Positions 47,450 to 59,560 of a DNA stretch of 64,000 nt are shown one piece after another (within the stretch, counting starts at the first letter, position 1; the number at the start of each line of letters is the position of its first letter). Below the pieces are notes generated by a model. That model was not told the DNA's origin. It searched no databases and was given only the letters and a program-made list of their open reading frames with translations. The stretch is from Diadema setosum (taxonomy: Eukaryota > Echinodermata > Echinoidea > Diadematoida > Diadematidae). A program made the translations under genes and the position numbers. The stretch covers positions 2,221,001 through 2,285,000 of the forward strand of contig NC_092702.1 of the NCBI RefSeq assembly GCF_964275005.1, in the 5' to 3' direction.

Positions 47450-50400
47450 CCATAAAAGTGGGACAAACCAAATCGCAAAAATATAGCTAAAAACGGCGGT
47501 TTTTGGGGTGTAAAATGTCAAAATTTTAAAGCTCGCTCGCTCCGCTCTCTCGCATTTAAGCGCTAAGCCATTCCCCTGATGTTGCTACCAGTGATTGACA
47601 GCAGTTGCGCCCGGTGCGCCCCCCCCCCCCCTAATCTCCAAAGCAAAAAATATAGCTACAAATGGCAGTTTGGGGGACTGTAAGATGTCAAAATTTTTCA
47701 AGCTCGCTCGCTTCGCACACTCGCATTTAATCATTATGCCATTCTCATGATGTTGCTGCCATAAATTGCCAGCAGTTTTCCCCCGGTGCTCCCCCTTAAT
47801 TTCCAAAGCTAAAAATAAAGCTACAAACGGCAGTTTTTGGACTGTAATAAGTCAAAAATTTTGAAGCTCGCTAGCTCCGCTCGCTCGGATTTAATCATTA
47901 TGCCATTCTCCTGATGTTGCTGCCAGTAATTGCCAGCAGTTTTCACCCGGTGTGCCTCCCCTTAATTTCCAAAGCGAAAAAACACAGCTACAAACGACAT
48001 TTTCTGGGATTGCAAAATGTCAAAATTTTAAGGCTCGCTTGCTCCGCTCGCTCGCATTTAATCGCTATGGCATTCTCCTGATGTTGCTGCCAGTGATTGA
48101 CAGCAGTTGTGCCCGGTGCGTCCCTTTTAATTTCCAAAGCGAAAAATATAGCTACAAATGGCAGTTTTGGGGACTGTAAGATATCAAAATTTTCAAGCTC
48201 GCTCGCTTCGCACACTCGCATTTAATCATTATGCCATTCTCATGATGTTGCTGCCAGTAATTGCCAGCAGTTTTCGCCCGGTGCTCCCCCCTTAAAGGTC
48301 CAGTTTACCTTTGGGAGCAGTGATTTCAAAAATGTTCAAGATATCACATTTGATGCATATGTGTAGGTCTGTTGTATCACAAAACATCCTACTATATAAA
48401 ATTTTTGCAATAAAGCCTAAAATATGAGGAGATATCAGCATTTTTCTCAATAAACCATAACTGTATACGGTTTAGTCTGGAAGCATTCTTATTATAACTA
48501 TTGTTCACATTTTGTGTATTTAACAATACTTAACATCAATTATACGAATTCAAATTTTTACAGTGGTTGTTTCTATCCCTAACTCACATTTTAGAACTAT
48601 TTTAAAGCACTAATGTTGGGTTTTTGTTTCATCTGCAAATGGTAAATTATGCCTTTAATCTCCACAGCGAAAAACATAGCTATAAACGGCAGTTTTGGGA
48701 CTGTAAGACGTCAAAATTTTGAAGCTCGCTTCACTCACTCGCATTTAATCATTATGCCATTCTCCTGATGTTGCTGCCAGTTATTGCCAGCAGTTTTCGC
48801 CCGGTGCTCCCCCCCCCCTTAATTTCCAAAGCGAAAAATATAGCTACAAACGGCAGTTTTGGGACTGTAATAAGTCAAAATTTTGAAGCTCTCTCGCTTC
48901 GCTCGCTTGCATTTAATCATTATGCCATTCTCCTGATGTTGCTGCCAGTAATTGCCAGCAGTTTTCGCCCGGTGCTCCCCCTTAATTTCCAAAGCGACAA
49001 AATACAGCCACAAACGACAGTTTGGGGGACTGTAAAATGTCAAAATTTTCAAGCTCACTCGCTTCGCTCGCTCGCATTTAATCGTTATGCCATTCTCCTG
49101 ATGTTGCTGCCAGTACAAACTGCCAGCAGTTGCGCCCTGTGCGCCCCCTTAATTTCCAAAGCGAAAAAATACAGCCCAAAACGGCAGTTTTTTTTTACTG
49201 TAAAATGCCAAAATTTTCAAGCTCACTCGCTTCGCTCGCTCGCATTTAATTGTTATGCCATTCTCTTGATGTTGCTGTCAGTAATTGCCAGCAGTTTCAC
49301 CCGGTGCCCCCCCCCCCCTTAATTTCCAAAGCTAAAAATAAAGCTACAAACGGCAGTTTTGGGACTGTAATAAGTCAAAAATTTTGAAGCTCGCTTGCTC
49401 CGCTCACTCGCTCAATCATTATGCCATTCTCCTGATGTTGCTGCCAGTAATTGCCAGCAGTTTTCGCCCGGTGCTCCCCCCTTAATCTCCACAGCGAAAA
49501 ATATAGCTACAAACGGCAGTTTTGGGACTGTAAGATGTCAAAATTTTGAAGCTCGCTTCACTCACTCACATTAATATGCCATTCTCCTGATGTTGCTGCC
49601 AGTTATTGCCAGCAGTTTTCGCCCGGTGCTCCCCCCCCCCCCTTAATTTCCAAAGCGAAAAATATAGCTACAAACGGCAGTTTTGGGACTGTAATAAGTC
49701 AAAATTTTGAAGCTCGCTCGCTTCGCTCGCTCGCATTTAATCATTATGCCATTCTCCTGATGTTGCTGCCAGTAATTGCCAGCAGTTTTCGCCCGGTGCT
49801 CCCCCTTAATTTCCAAAGCGACAAAATACAGCCACAAACGACAGTTTGGGGGACTGTAAAATGTCAAAATTTTCAAGCTCACTCGCTTCGCTTGCTCGCA
49901 TTTAATCGTTATGCCATTCTCCTGATGTTGCTGCCAGTACAAACTGCCAGCAGTTGCGCCCTGTGCGCCCCCTTAATTTCCAAAGCGAAAAAATACAGCC
50001 CCAAACGGCAGTTTTTTACTGTAAAATGCCAAAATTTTCAAGCTCGCTCGCTTCGCTCGCTCGCATTTTATTGTTATGCCATTCTCCTGATGTTGCTGCC
50101 AGTAATTGCCAGCAGTTTTCGCCCGGTGCTCCCCCCTTAATCTCCACAGCGAAAAATATAGCTACAAACGGCAGTTTTGGGACTGTAAGATGTCAAAATT
50201 TTGAAGCTCGCTTCACTCACTCACATTAATATGCCATTCTCCTGATGTTGCTGCCAGTTATTGCCAGCAGTTTTCGCCCGGTGCTCCCCCCCTTAATTTC
50301 CAAAGCGAAAAATATAGCTACAAACGGCAGTTTTGGGACTGTAATAAGTCAAAATTTTGAAGCTCGCTCGCTTCGCTCGCTCGCATTTAATCATTATGCC

Positions 50401-51715
50401 ATTCTCCTGATGTTGCTGCCAGTAATTGCCAGCAGTTTTCGCCCGGTGCTCCCCCTTAATTTCCAAAGCGACAAAATACAGCCACAAACGACAGTTTGGG
50501 GGACTGTAAAATGTCAAAATTTTCAAGCTCACTCGCTTCGCTCGCTCGCATTTAATCGTTATGCCATTCTCCTGATGTTGCTGCCAGTACAAACTGCCAG
50601 CAGTTGCGCCCTGTGCGCCCCCTTAATTTCCAAAGCGAAAAAATACAGCCCCAAACGGCAGTTTTTTACTGTAAAATGCCAAAATTTTCAAGTTCGCTCG
50701 CTTCGCTCGCTCGCATTTTATTGTTATGCCATTCTCTTGATGTTGCTGTTAGTAATTGCCAGCAGTTTCACCCGGTGCCCCCCCCCTTAATTTCCAAAGC
50801 TAAAAATAAAGCTACAAATGCCAGTTTTGGGACTGTAATAAGTCAAAAATTTTGAAGCTCGCTCGCTCCGCTCACTCGCTCAATCATTATGCCATTCTCC
50901 TGATGTTGCTGCCAGTAATTGCCAGCAGTTTTCGCCCGGTGTGCCTCCCCTTAATTTCCAAAGCGAAAAAATGCAGCTACAAACGACATTGTCTGGGATT
51001 GCAAAATGTCAAAATTTTAAGGCTCGCTTGCTCCGCTTGCTCGCATTTAATCGCTATGGCATTCTCCTGATGTTGCTGCCAGTGATTGACAGCAGTTGTG
51101 CCCGGTGCGTCCCCTTTAATTTCCAAAGCGAAAAATATAACTACAAATGGCAGTTTTGGGGACTGTAAGATGTCAAAATTTTCAAGCTCGCTCGCTTCGC
51201 ACACTCGCATTTAATCATTATGCCATTCTCATGATGTTGCTGCCAGTAATTGCCACCAGTTTTCGCCCGGTGCTCCCCCTTAATTTCCAAAGCTAAAAAT
51301 AAAGCTACAAACGGCAGTTTTGGGACTGTAAAATGTCAAAATTTTCAAGCTCACTCGCTTCGCTCGCTCACATTTAATCGTTATGCCATTCTCCTGATGT
51401 TGCTGCCAGTACGAACTGCCAGCAGTTGCGCCCTGTGCGCCCCCCTTAATTTCCAAAGCGAAAAACATACAGCCCAAAACGGCAGTTTTTTTTTTTTTTT
51501 TTACTGTAAAATGTCAACATTTTCAAGCTCGCTCGCTTCGCTCGCTCGCATTTAATTGTTATGCCATTCTCTTGATGTTGCTGTCAGTAGTAATTGCCAG
51601 CAGTTTCACTCGGTGCCCCCCTTAATTTCCAAAGCGGACAAAATACAGTCACAAACTGCAGTTTTGGGACTGTAAAATGTCACAATTTTCAAGCTCGCTT
51701 GTAACAGTTTGTCAG
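47450..51715. repeat. ~164-bp satellite array in element 2 (inverse orientation)
   Basis: Same unit as 8030-11720 on the other strand: GGCAGTTTTGGGACTGTAA, AAGCTCGCTCGCTTCGCTCG, GCCATTCTCCTGATGTTGCT, TTGCCAGCAGTTTTCGCCCG. Larger blocks repeat: units with the variant CTCCACAGCGAAAAA start near 48659, 49487 and 50140, and a block containing GTGTGCCTCCCC occurs at about 47950 and 50940. One unit is interrupted by a MITE at 48292-48658. Overlapping small ORFs on both strands are artefacts. Confidence 0.95.
48292..48658. mobile_element. TTAA MITE (family D, 367 bp) inserted in a satellite unit
   Basis: Ends TTAAAGGTCCAGTTTACC and (other strand) TTAAAGGCATAATTTACC. The host unit reads GGTGCTCCCCCCTTAA on one side and TTAATCTCCACAGCG on the other, while the intact neighbour at 49470-49500 reads CCCCCCTTAATCTCCACAGC. 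So the insertion duplicated TTAA exactly. Same family as 42219-42581. Confidence 0.93.
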
Positions 51716-51949
51716 AAATATATCACTCTCCTCCCACTTTATATTTCATGCAAAAGAGTGAGACATCCGATCCCTGTAAAGTGTGTGTGTGTGTGTGTGT
51801 GTGTGTGGGGGGGGGGGGTTACCAAGCTTCTCTCACCCCCCGTCCCCCTCAAGGCTGCGCCGGTTCGGTTATGGGCTTGTAATTGTGGTGATGGTGACTA
51901 TCGCCGATCATCCCCCCCCCCCACTCCTCAGTATGGATTTACGCCTTTG

Positions 51950-51957
51950 GTAGAAAT
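51950..51957. repeat. Target-site duplication, right copy (GTAGAAAT)
   Basis: Perfect 8-bp match to 46575-46582, directly after the element end GGATTTACGCCTTTG. Confidence 0.92.
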
Positions 51958-52299
51958 ATAAGTGAAACATGGTAATGAAGTTTTAGGAATTTCAGACATT
52001 TCCAAGTTATGAATCTTAGAGTTTCGTCATGATAAGAAGACCTCAACAATTCGTGATGTCATAGTAGGACAACGATATAAAGGAAATGTATAAATTCAAC
52101 ACGTTGCCATTCTTCCAGCACACAAAGACCACTTTGCTTACCTCTTTCAGAAGGCAAGGATAATCATATTATATCGCCCTCAACTTTTCACTAACACTAC
52201 TGTGTGGAAGGAATGTGCAGGGCCTGCTTTTACCAAAACAAAAAGAAAGAAAGAAAACACTGAGAAATTATGTGGTATGATCAATTCATTTCCCTTTAA

Positions 52300-53449
52300 C
52301 TAAACTTTATCGACAGATAAACATTAATACAGAGTGGAATTATCGACTGATCTTGAATATTACCCCCTTACCTCTTCTAGAGGTTGATGGTTAACATAGT
52401 GCTTCGAAGTCAGTCGCTGTGTTAGTTCACGACTCCACATTATTTCCATTATGAGAAGTATACACAGCCCAGTCGCTGTAAGTAGCGACAGCGTATTAAC
52501 AGCGTCTGGTCGGGCTGTATATGAGAAGAATCACAGGCAACGGAGTGTAAAGATCGCGTGAGACATATTATTAATGAAATGGCTGAATGCGATATTATAA
52601 TGGAGATCATTAGGTGAAATCATCCGCCCGTGTCGTTATCCGCAGTTATTTGTTGTATATAATGTCTGTGTTATTTTGAGATGTAGACGGTATGTCTTCC
52701 ATGTACAAAACAATATTGTATCATTCACGTGAAGTGCAATCAATAGCTGTCCAGAATATCTATGCAAATACAGTTGTGCAAGGTCATATAAGTGTTCAGA
52801 TCTGACAAATTGTCTGAGGTTCCCACGGGTATGATAGAGAGAATTGAATGCTAACATTGAATGCGCGACACAATTATCAAACATTGCCTGTTCGCAATAA
52901 CCAATACATGTATATATTTGTCATAGGCCTACGTACTGATTTAGCGTTAGAAGGGTAGACATTTAATTGTTGTAAGGCTTCTTTGCTGAAATTATGTCGT
53001 AATTCTCTGTTCATATTAGAAACTTGAAGTACATCGCAGGAAAATCATGATCTTATGAGTTCCTCCTCGGGCCCGCTTTTATTCATTCTTGGCGTGATTT
53101 ACTTGAAAACTTTGTCAAACTTCATGTCCCTTCTTCTATGATTGCCGAAATTCCAACATTTTTCTTGTCACAAAAGCCCTTATATAGTGGATAGAAAACT
53201 TAAATCAGTTCAAGTATGGATTCAAGCTAACAAAATATCTCTAATTGTAAGCAAAGAATTTTTTCATTTGTTTTTAATATATCCCTTCGTCATATTTATG
53301 TATCATCTACCAACGACTTGCCAGACATTATCTACCATTACGTTTTTTGTAAAAACAAACAAACAAACAAACAAACAAACAAACATGCAACCCGATACTT
53401 ATCATACTCCGTGCACGAGACAAAAAGATTAATAAGCTCACATTCCACG

Positions 53450-53501
<52 letters not shown>

Positions 53502-56500
53502 GGTTGTTTTGTGTTTAGGGGCGTTTTCCATTCTCTTTAGAATATTTACGCGGTGTTATACTTTCACATAGTCTTTTAGCCCAGAAAATTGCATTCACCG
53601 GACCCCGGTCACTTTGGAATGATCTTTCTGAAGATATAGTTAAAAGTTCTTTATAAATATATGTTAGCTTTGAAACAAAACAAAAAATAAATTAATGCTG
53701 GTCAACTATGTTGCCTGCATGACTGGAATGCATTGACCTGTTATCTTTATCATTCCTCTTATATTGGTGTGATAATTATGTTTAGACCTATTATGAAGTG
53801 TACGTTTGCTTTGCCTCGGTTTCAAAGGCAAAGAAAAATATTTTTGCTTTCGCTTTCGTAGTCTCTTTGCGCTCGTTCTCATAATTCTAGTACGTGAACC
53901 TGACGTTAGATGTACTCGTATACTTGTCTAATTTATTTTTTTACCTAGTTCTCCTTCTCGTTCTTCATTCGACGATTACTTTTCACCCTTTGTTCTTTGC
54001 TATTTCAGCTTCTACATGTGTCCTTTAGTGTTCTTTTTGTGCCTCATCGCCATTGATGATAATGAAATACATTTATATAGTCAAAGTGCTATTCAATATT
54101 ATCTGAAGCACATTCGAAGGTACCCGGCCTTCTCTACTGAGTATAATGTACTTTGCCCTATAAACTGCTGGAAAAAGCTACGCACATATAGGGCTCACAG
54201 GGGTAAATAATTCCCCATAGAGACGTGTGTTAAAATTCAAATCCCCCCCCCCCCCAAAAAAAAAAAATCTGTTAAATAGCTGGGAGAAATGAGGTGTTTT
54301 ATTTTCTCTAACCTGGATAAGTGAGATATATTCTTTCATTATTCCAAGGCGGGTTCTTCAGCTCAAACTCTGTCCAGGGGTCCGCAAAGCCAGACTACTA
54401 GTTCTTGTCACTCAAAAAACACCTGTTTTGTGTACATGCACCCAATGAAATATAGTCCCTTCAAATTCCTTGAGAAAAGCTTTCATCTTCCAACAAAAAA
54501 GCAGTTTGTAGAGGAATTCATACTCAATATTTAGAGCTATATTCACTTTTTTGCCAAACTGCATTAATGATTTTTAATGACTTTTTTTCTTTATTTATTT
54601 TGGTATCTTTGGCACGATACATTCCATTTTATTTACAAGTGTGAACCCTATAGGGCCTATACGTACATAATTATCTCAGCATCTTCCTAGTCAATAGAGG
54701 GCGTACTATAACATAGAAGCCCAGAAACCGTTTTGAGCTCTATGGCTGTGCAAGCCCAGCGACATAGAGGGCTCGATCTGTAGAAGCCAAAATTCATCAG
54801 TAAATGAAAAGTGGATTCAGCTACTTTTGAGAAGCTGTTCATTTCATATTGCAACAACACGAAACAATTCCTTACTTCGCCCACAGATGTTTTATTTTTA
54901 CAGCGGTCGTTTATTCGTTTAACTGATATTTCTGTTCTGATATCAATGTTCCTCGAAAACTTGAGTATATGACTTCATGGCTATTTTTTAAATATCTTTC
55001 TCTTGTTTTGTTTTGTTTTTTCAGTTTGACCTAATAATGTATCATTACTTTTATTTACCCTGGATGGAGCAGTTATTAGTTGAAGGCGTTTGTCACGGGC
55101 CAATGAATGTGTAATTATGTTTTATTTAAAAATCTGCGTATTCATTTCTCTCATTTTTTTTTTCTTGGGGGGGGGGGGGGGAGGGGAAGGGGCAGGGAGT
55201 GTCAGTGCCTGAGGTTGGTGAAAGTGTAGGCCCTATAAGGCACACACACACACACACATAACAGACAGACACAGACACAGACACAAACACGCACAACTAA
55301 AATCAATGAAATGCTAGGGTTGAATCTTTGGAAAGTGATGAGTTTTCGCGTCCGTCTGTGTGTGATATAAGTAAGTATGATTGTGCGTGTTTTTTTTTCC
55401 CGTCGACAGTCTTTTTTTTTTTTTAAATTCTAAACTAAAATTATGGTATATCAGTCAATAAATTACACCATTCAATTAATGTTTCACTCTCTTTTTTGTT
55501 TATTTGTTTTGTTTTTTGTTTTTAAGAGCCAAAAGTGGGGGCAGGGGTGCTTGGGGGAGGGGCGTGCTGCAGTTCCCCACCCCATTCTGAGACTCCTTAG
55601 GCAGTTGTTATAGGCCTATCTTATACAAGAGCACTTCAAGTGGCACAGCATTCATGTCCTCACTCAAGTCATGCAAATCAATCATGAAAACAAAGTCGAA
55701 GTCAAATAAATGACTAAATAACATCATTTTCTTTTAAATAAATGCCAATGATTTGAATGTTTGGCAAAAGCTCAGTGTAATGGAACTTCATAATAAAGAG
55801 GTCGGATATAACAAAACCGTCTTAATAATAGGAATTATAACCAAGGTGGTCTCAGGCCCCAATTCGATAGAGCACAGATCCTATTCATAAATACAAAAGT
55901 AGCTCTTTTCAATGTATTTCTTTGTTTTAGTGTTCTCTGATATGAAACTTTACGTAAAAGTAATTCTAAGCGTCAAGAAAAGAGTGTTCAAATATAATGA
56001 CTTTGGCAGTATTTTGCAAATAAAACTTTATATCGACAATGTCTTGAAGGACAAACACAAGCACAGCTATGATAATGAAGGACCTTTGTATGGCGGAAGA
56101 TCGTTGCGTGTTGACCGCTGTATACTCGCCGTGTTTTTTCCTTCATTTTCTGAGCAAAATAAGATATGCATACTGATTGCAATAAGTATAAAATATAGAT
56201 AATATAAGGACCCTATTAATCATAATGATAACAGTAATAAATAATTTGTTAGCAATACTATGTCATTATGTATAATAAAATGCAATTACTATCATTCTTA
56301 TTATTTTCATCATGATATTGTTGATAAAGTGACAACAATATACTGATAATTATTTTTGGACTATACATTATCTGATTCTACCTTTTTCCTTCTCAAATTC
56401 AAATTCCATCTGGAGAGAAAACTATATCGCTCGTGTGTCTTTAGATATCGTGTACCTCTTCTATAAACACGGACATCTAGCTCGATCAAAATTGTATCTT

Positions 56501-56625
56501 CCATGAATTGCAGAGCTAGATCATCAAAACTTTATAATAATGGTTGGTTAATTGAATCGAACCACGAGGCTATAACGGGACCTCTGTTTGCATGGTCACC
56601 ATTAACAGGTATAGGTCTTACCTTT
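52300..56625. other. Intergenic with microsatellites, no supported gene
   Basis: Holds a short hairpin (GTCGCT-GTAAGT-AGCGAC, near 52473-52490), an AAAC run at 53357-53384, a TTG run at 53449-53500, a C-run/A-run at 54245-54266, a G-run near 55168-55180 and CA repeats near 55242-55258. ORFs of 60-96 codons show no domain. Confidence 0.6.
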
Positions 56626-57598
56626 TTAAGGTTCTTGTACAACTATACTTATAGACATATATTGGTCGAGGCGAGGATTAAGCTTTTAATTTTTGCGAGA
56701 TACCAAGAATATGTTACAGAGCATACCATTTTAAGAGGAATTCAAAGTTTATTAGATGAAAATTGCATTTGGAATGGCTGAAACATCCAAGAGCAAATCA
56801 AAATATAAAAGCGATTGAAACAAAAGGTGGGTCCCACCTTTTACTGAAGATTACTCTGTTTTGGGTATGCCTATCTCAGCCATTTCAAAAACAATTTTCA
56901 TCAAATAAACATTGAATTCCCTTTGGAATTACCGTGATCTGTCATATTTCATAAGAGGTTTCTCAATTTCTCACCTGAATTTCCTAGAAACCTGAAGTTA
57001 GGTCTCAATTAAAGGACAAGTTCACCTTCATTAACATAAGGATTGAGAGAATGTAGCAATATTAGTAGAACACATCATTGAAAGTTTGAGGAAAATCGGA
57101 TAATCCGTTCAAAAGTTATGAATTTTTGAAGTTTTTGTGCAGTCACCGATGGATGAGAAGACTACTGCAGTGTATGATGTCACATGCGTACACCAATATA
57201 AGGAAAATATAAAGAGAATTTCACAAAATTTCATCTTTTGAAAAAAGTACACATTCCCTTGACTCGTTACTGACATATGTTATGGGTAATATTATTCCCA
57301 TTGCCTTTAGAAAGAGGCAAGTCAAGTGCTCTTTTATTATGCGAAAAATAGTGAAAATATGTTGAATTTTCTTTACATTTTCTTTATACTGTTGTACTCA
57401 TATGACATCACCAGCCTTAGTAGTCTCCTCATCCAGTGGTTCCAACACAAAAGTTTTAAAAATTCATAACTTTTGCATCGATCGTCCAATTTTCCTCAAA
57501 CTTTCACTGATGTGTTCTACTAATATTGCTGCATTCTCTCAATCCTTATGTTAATGACGGTGAACTTGCCCTTTAACGAAAAGTATATTACCCTTTAA
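56626..57598. mobile_element. TTAA MITE, family A copy, interrupted by a family C MITE
   Basis: The left end TTAAGGTTCTTGTACAACTA and inner phrases (TTGGTCGAGGCGAGGATTAAG, AGTTTATTAGATGAAAATTG, TATCTCAGCCATTTCAAAAA) match the element at 7388-7782. The right arm reads to GTCTCAA at 57008, is broken by another MITE (57009-57576), then finishes CGAAAAGTATATTACCCTTTAA at 57598. Confidence 0.85.
57009..57576. mobile_element. TTAA foldback MITE, family C (568 bp), nested
   Basis: Ends TTAAAGGACAAGTTCACC and (other strand) TTAAAGGGCAAGTTCACC. The arms pair for over 100 bp (TCATTAACATAAGGATTGAG with CTCAATCCTTATGTTAATGA). It lies inside a family A MITE at a TTAA. Confidence 0.92.
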
Positions 57599-58872
57599 TG
57601 TAAAATCACAGTTACAAGTATGTCGTGTAAAATCTTGAGTTATGGGCATGTCTGACCACATAGGCTGATTTTGATAATTATATGGATGCTGTTGAGCAGT
57701 AGGAGCAGGGAAGTGTTTCTTCTCACCTCCCTGGAAGGAGATGATAATACCGGTAACCAACCAGCATCCCCGAATCCCTTTCCGCATAATGTGCTTCAGT
57801 TTTGTGATAAGTGTTGTTGCGTCGACATTTTCCCATATTATTTGTACGGATATTGCATAATACATGAATTGGCAAGCGTTTGGGCGGGTTCCAAACATCG
57901 TGCTTCTTTTTTTCCACCAACACTCATAACTTTGACGTTCAACCAAGGGGTGGAATATATTGAAATGAAAAATGAAATGAAATGAGATTTATTTACCAAA
58001 CAAACAAACAAACATCCTCAACAAAGTCACAACAATTAATAGTTATAGTTTGGCAAAAAAAGAACTGGCAATAGCGTGCAGGCTAGTCGAGGCCAGTCCT
58101 TTCAATGATATAGATTATAATATAGCCATATATATTATATTATATATAATTATATATTATTATATAGCCATATATTTTCTCACCAACTTATTGGAGGCCC
58201 CTACTTTTTTTTTTTTAAAGGTGGGGAAGCGATCCGAGCTAGAATCATAGAGCTGTATTACGTAATATAATGTAGAGCTCTATGGCTAGAATGCACTTTT
58301 TATTTTGAGGAGCACGTGTCCGTCCGCCGTACGCGCATCCTGGCCGCCGCACTGTTCTACCAAGGAGCTATTACACACCTTGGTAGTAGCTCCATGGTTC
58401 TACGTTATTATGTGTATGTAGCTAGCTGCTCATCGCCATCAGGCCATGCTTGCATGCATGACGCGAACGTTACCCAACCCAAGCAAGTTACCCCATTCCA
58501 GGCCCGTACGTCCAGGCACGGTACGTACATACACAACGGCAAGCTAGCTAGAGGCACGGCTTGTAAACAATCAGGTTCGTTCAGCTGCATACACCACCAG
58601 CGAGCGTTGGATCACGGGTAAACAATAATTTACTGAATTGAATCATTGTCAAGATTAATCTGCGTCATTGCTCCCACAGTGATGAGCGACTGAAGCGCAT
58701 GCACGAATGCAGATTGTTGTTGGATTAGTGTAAACGAGTGTTGTTGGTGAATCGAACGAATGTTGAGTGGCGATCAGCAACCGGCAGTGCAGTGCCTAAT
58801 GCCCTTGCCTAGGCCTGGGAAAGCATGTTGTCTCGCTCGGCCACGTGCGTGCATGCTGCGATGGGCGATATA
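57599..58872. other. Intergenic; minus-strand LINE-like tail at ~57955-58000; GC-rich tract 58300-58860
   Basis: On the minus strand, AATAAATCTCATTTCATTTC resembles a LINE poly-A signal and tail. 58300-58620 and 58780-58860 are rich in CG dinucleotides, unlike most of the window, which could mark an unmethylated promoter-like region. No start exon is recognised there. A 66-codon ORF region with ATATAT runs lies between. Confidence 0.4.
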
Positions 58873-59560
58873 GAATATTCGCTTACCGGTCATAACGTCC
58901 CCACGTCAAAACGTCCCCGAGCCAAAACGTCCTCGGGTACGACCAAAACGTCCTCGGGTACGACCAAAACGTCCCCGGGCCCAGCTGGCACCAAAACGTG
59001 TTCGGGTCAAAATGTTCTATGTCATAAATTTTTAATAAAATCTAAGTATCACTTATCAATTCATAACGGTAAATGTGAAGAAATTGTGTTATTTAGAGCA
59101 GCATTTAGGTAGCTCGCTGCTAGCTAGCTGTGCTGCCATGCGCGGTGTCTGCTCCTACAGGTATGCAACGCGAATTCGATGCAACGCAGTGATCGCCGAG
59201 CGAGTAGTTGCGATCAAGATTATTCCCATAAGTAGATAAGTGACAAGAAAAAAAAAATGGTGAGAATTCCATTTCTACTGGACTCGAATCTCACTCAGAT
59301 GCAAGTATTTAGGTTACTGGATAGGGTGAGTTTGTGCATGTTTGGAGGTCATTCGACAGGTGTGAAAGTACGGTACCTGTGTGGTACACTAGCGTCCATA
59401 TGCGCCAGAGTGTATTTTCTTCATGAATGTGTGCATTTGACCCACAGAGCGCGCGCGGACAAAAGCGGGGACGTTCTGGTACTTGACCCGGGGACGTTTT
59501 GGTTGGAACACGGCGGGGACGTTTTGACCCGGGGACGTTTTGACCGGATTCGGAATATTC
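58873..59560. mobile_element. Foldback element with AAAACGTCCCCGGG subrepeats (688 bp)
   Basis: The ends GAATATTCGCTTACCGGTCA and, from the right on the other strand, GAATATTCCGAATCCGGTCA are inverted repeats. Each is followed by several copies of a word like CAAAACGTCCCCGGGT (about six on the left at 58890-59010, four on the right at 59460-59545). The middle has a GCGCGCGG stretch and no ORF with a recognisable domain. Confidence 0.8.

Larger units (their letters stand above)
46583..51949. mobile_element. hAT-type non-autonomous element 2 carrying a satellite array (5,367 bp)
   Basis: The ends are CATGGGCGTAAATCC (46583-46597) and GGATTTACGCCTTTG (51935-51949), with perfect 8-bp duplications outside. 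It is the reverse complement of element 1 in layout: unique distal end 46583-47450 (matches 11720-12627 inverted, e.g. TGACGTTTGTACGCCGGCCT and CAGACGTTGACAACGTC), satellite 47450-51715, then the proximal end with the TG run and GTTATGGGCTTGTAAT. It lacks the segment of element 1 at about 7200-8000. No transposase is seen. Confidence 0.9.
46529..52299. mobile_element. TTAA MITE (family C-like) split by element 2
   Basis: TTAAAGGGGGATGG at 46529 and TTCCCTTTAA ending at 52299 are inverted termini. Without the 5.4-kb insertion, the two parts (46529-46582 and 51958-52299) make a ~396-bp element whose interior (TTGAGGGACTGTAGAAAT, AAGACCTCAACAATTCGTGATGTCA) follows the order of the family at 57009-57576 and 30435-30850. 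Confidence 0.75.

Noticed and set aside
48768-50790. Repeated ORFs of 80-184 codons (MLLPVIASSFRPVLPP type)
   Set aside because: They follow the satellite period, occur on both strands and change with unit variants, so they are not genes.
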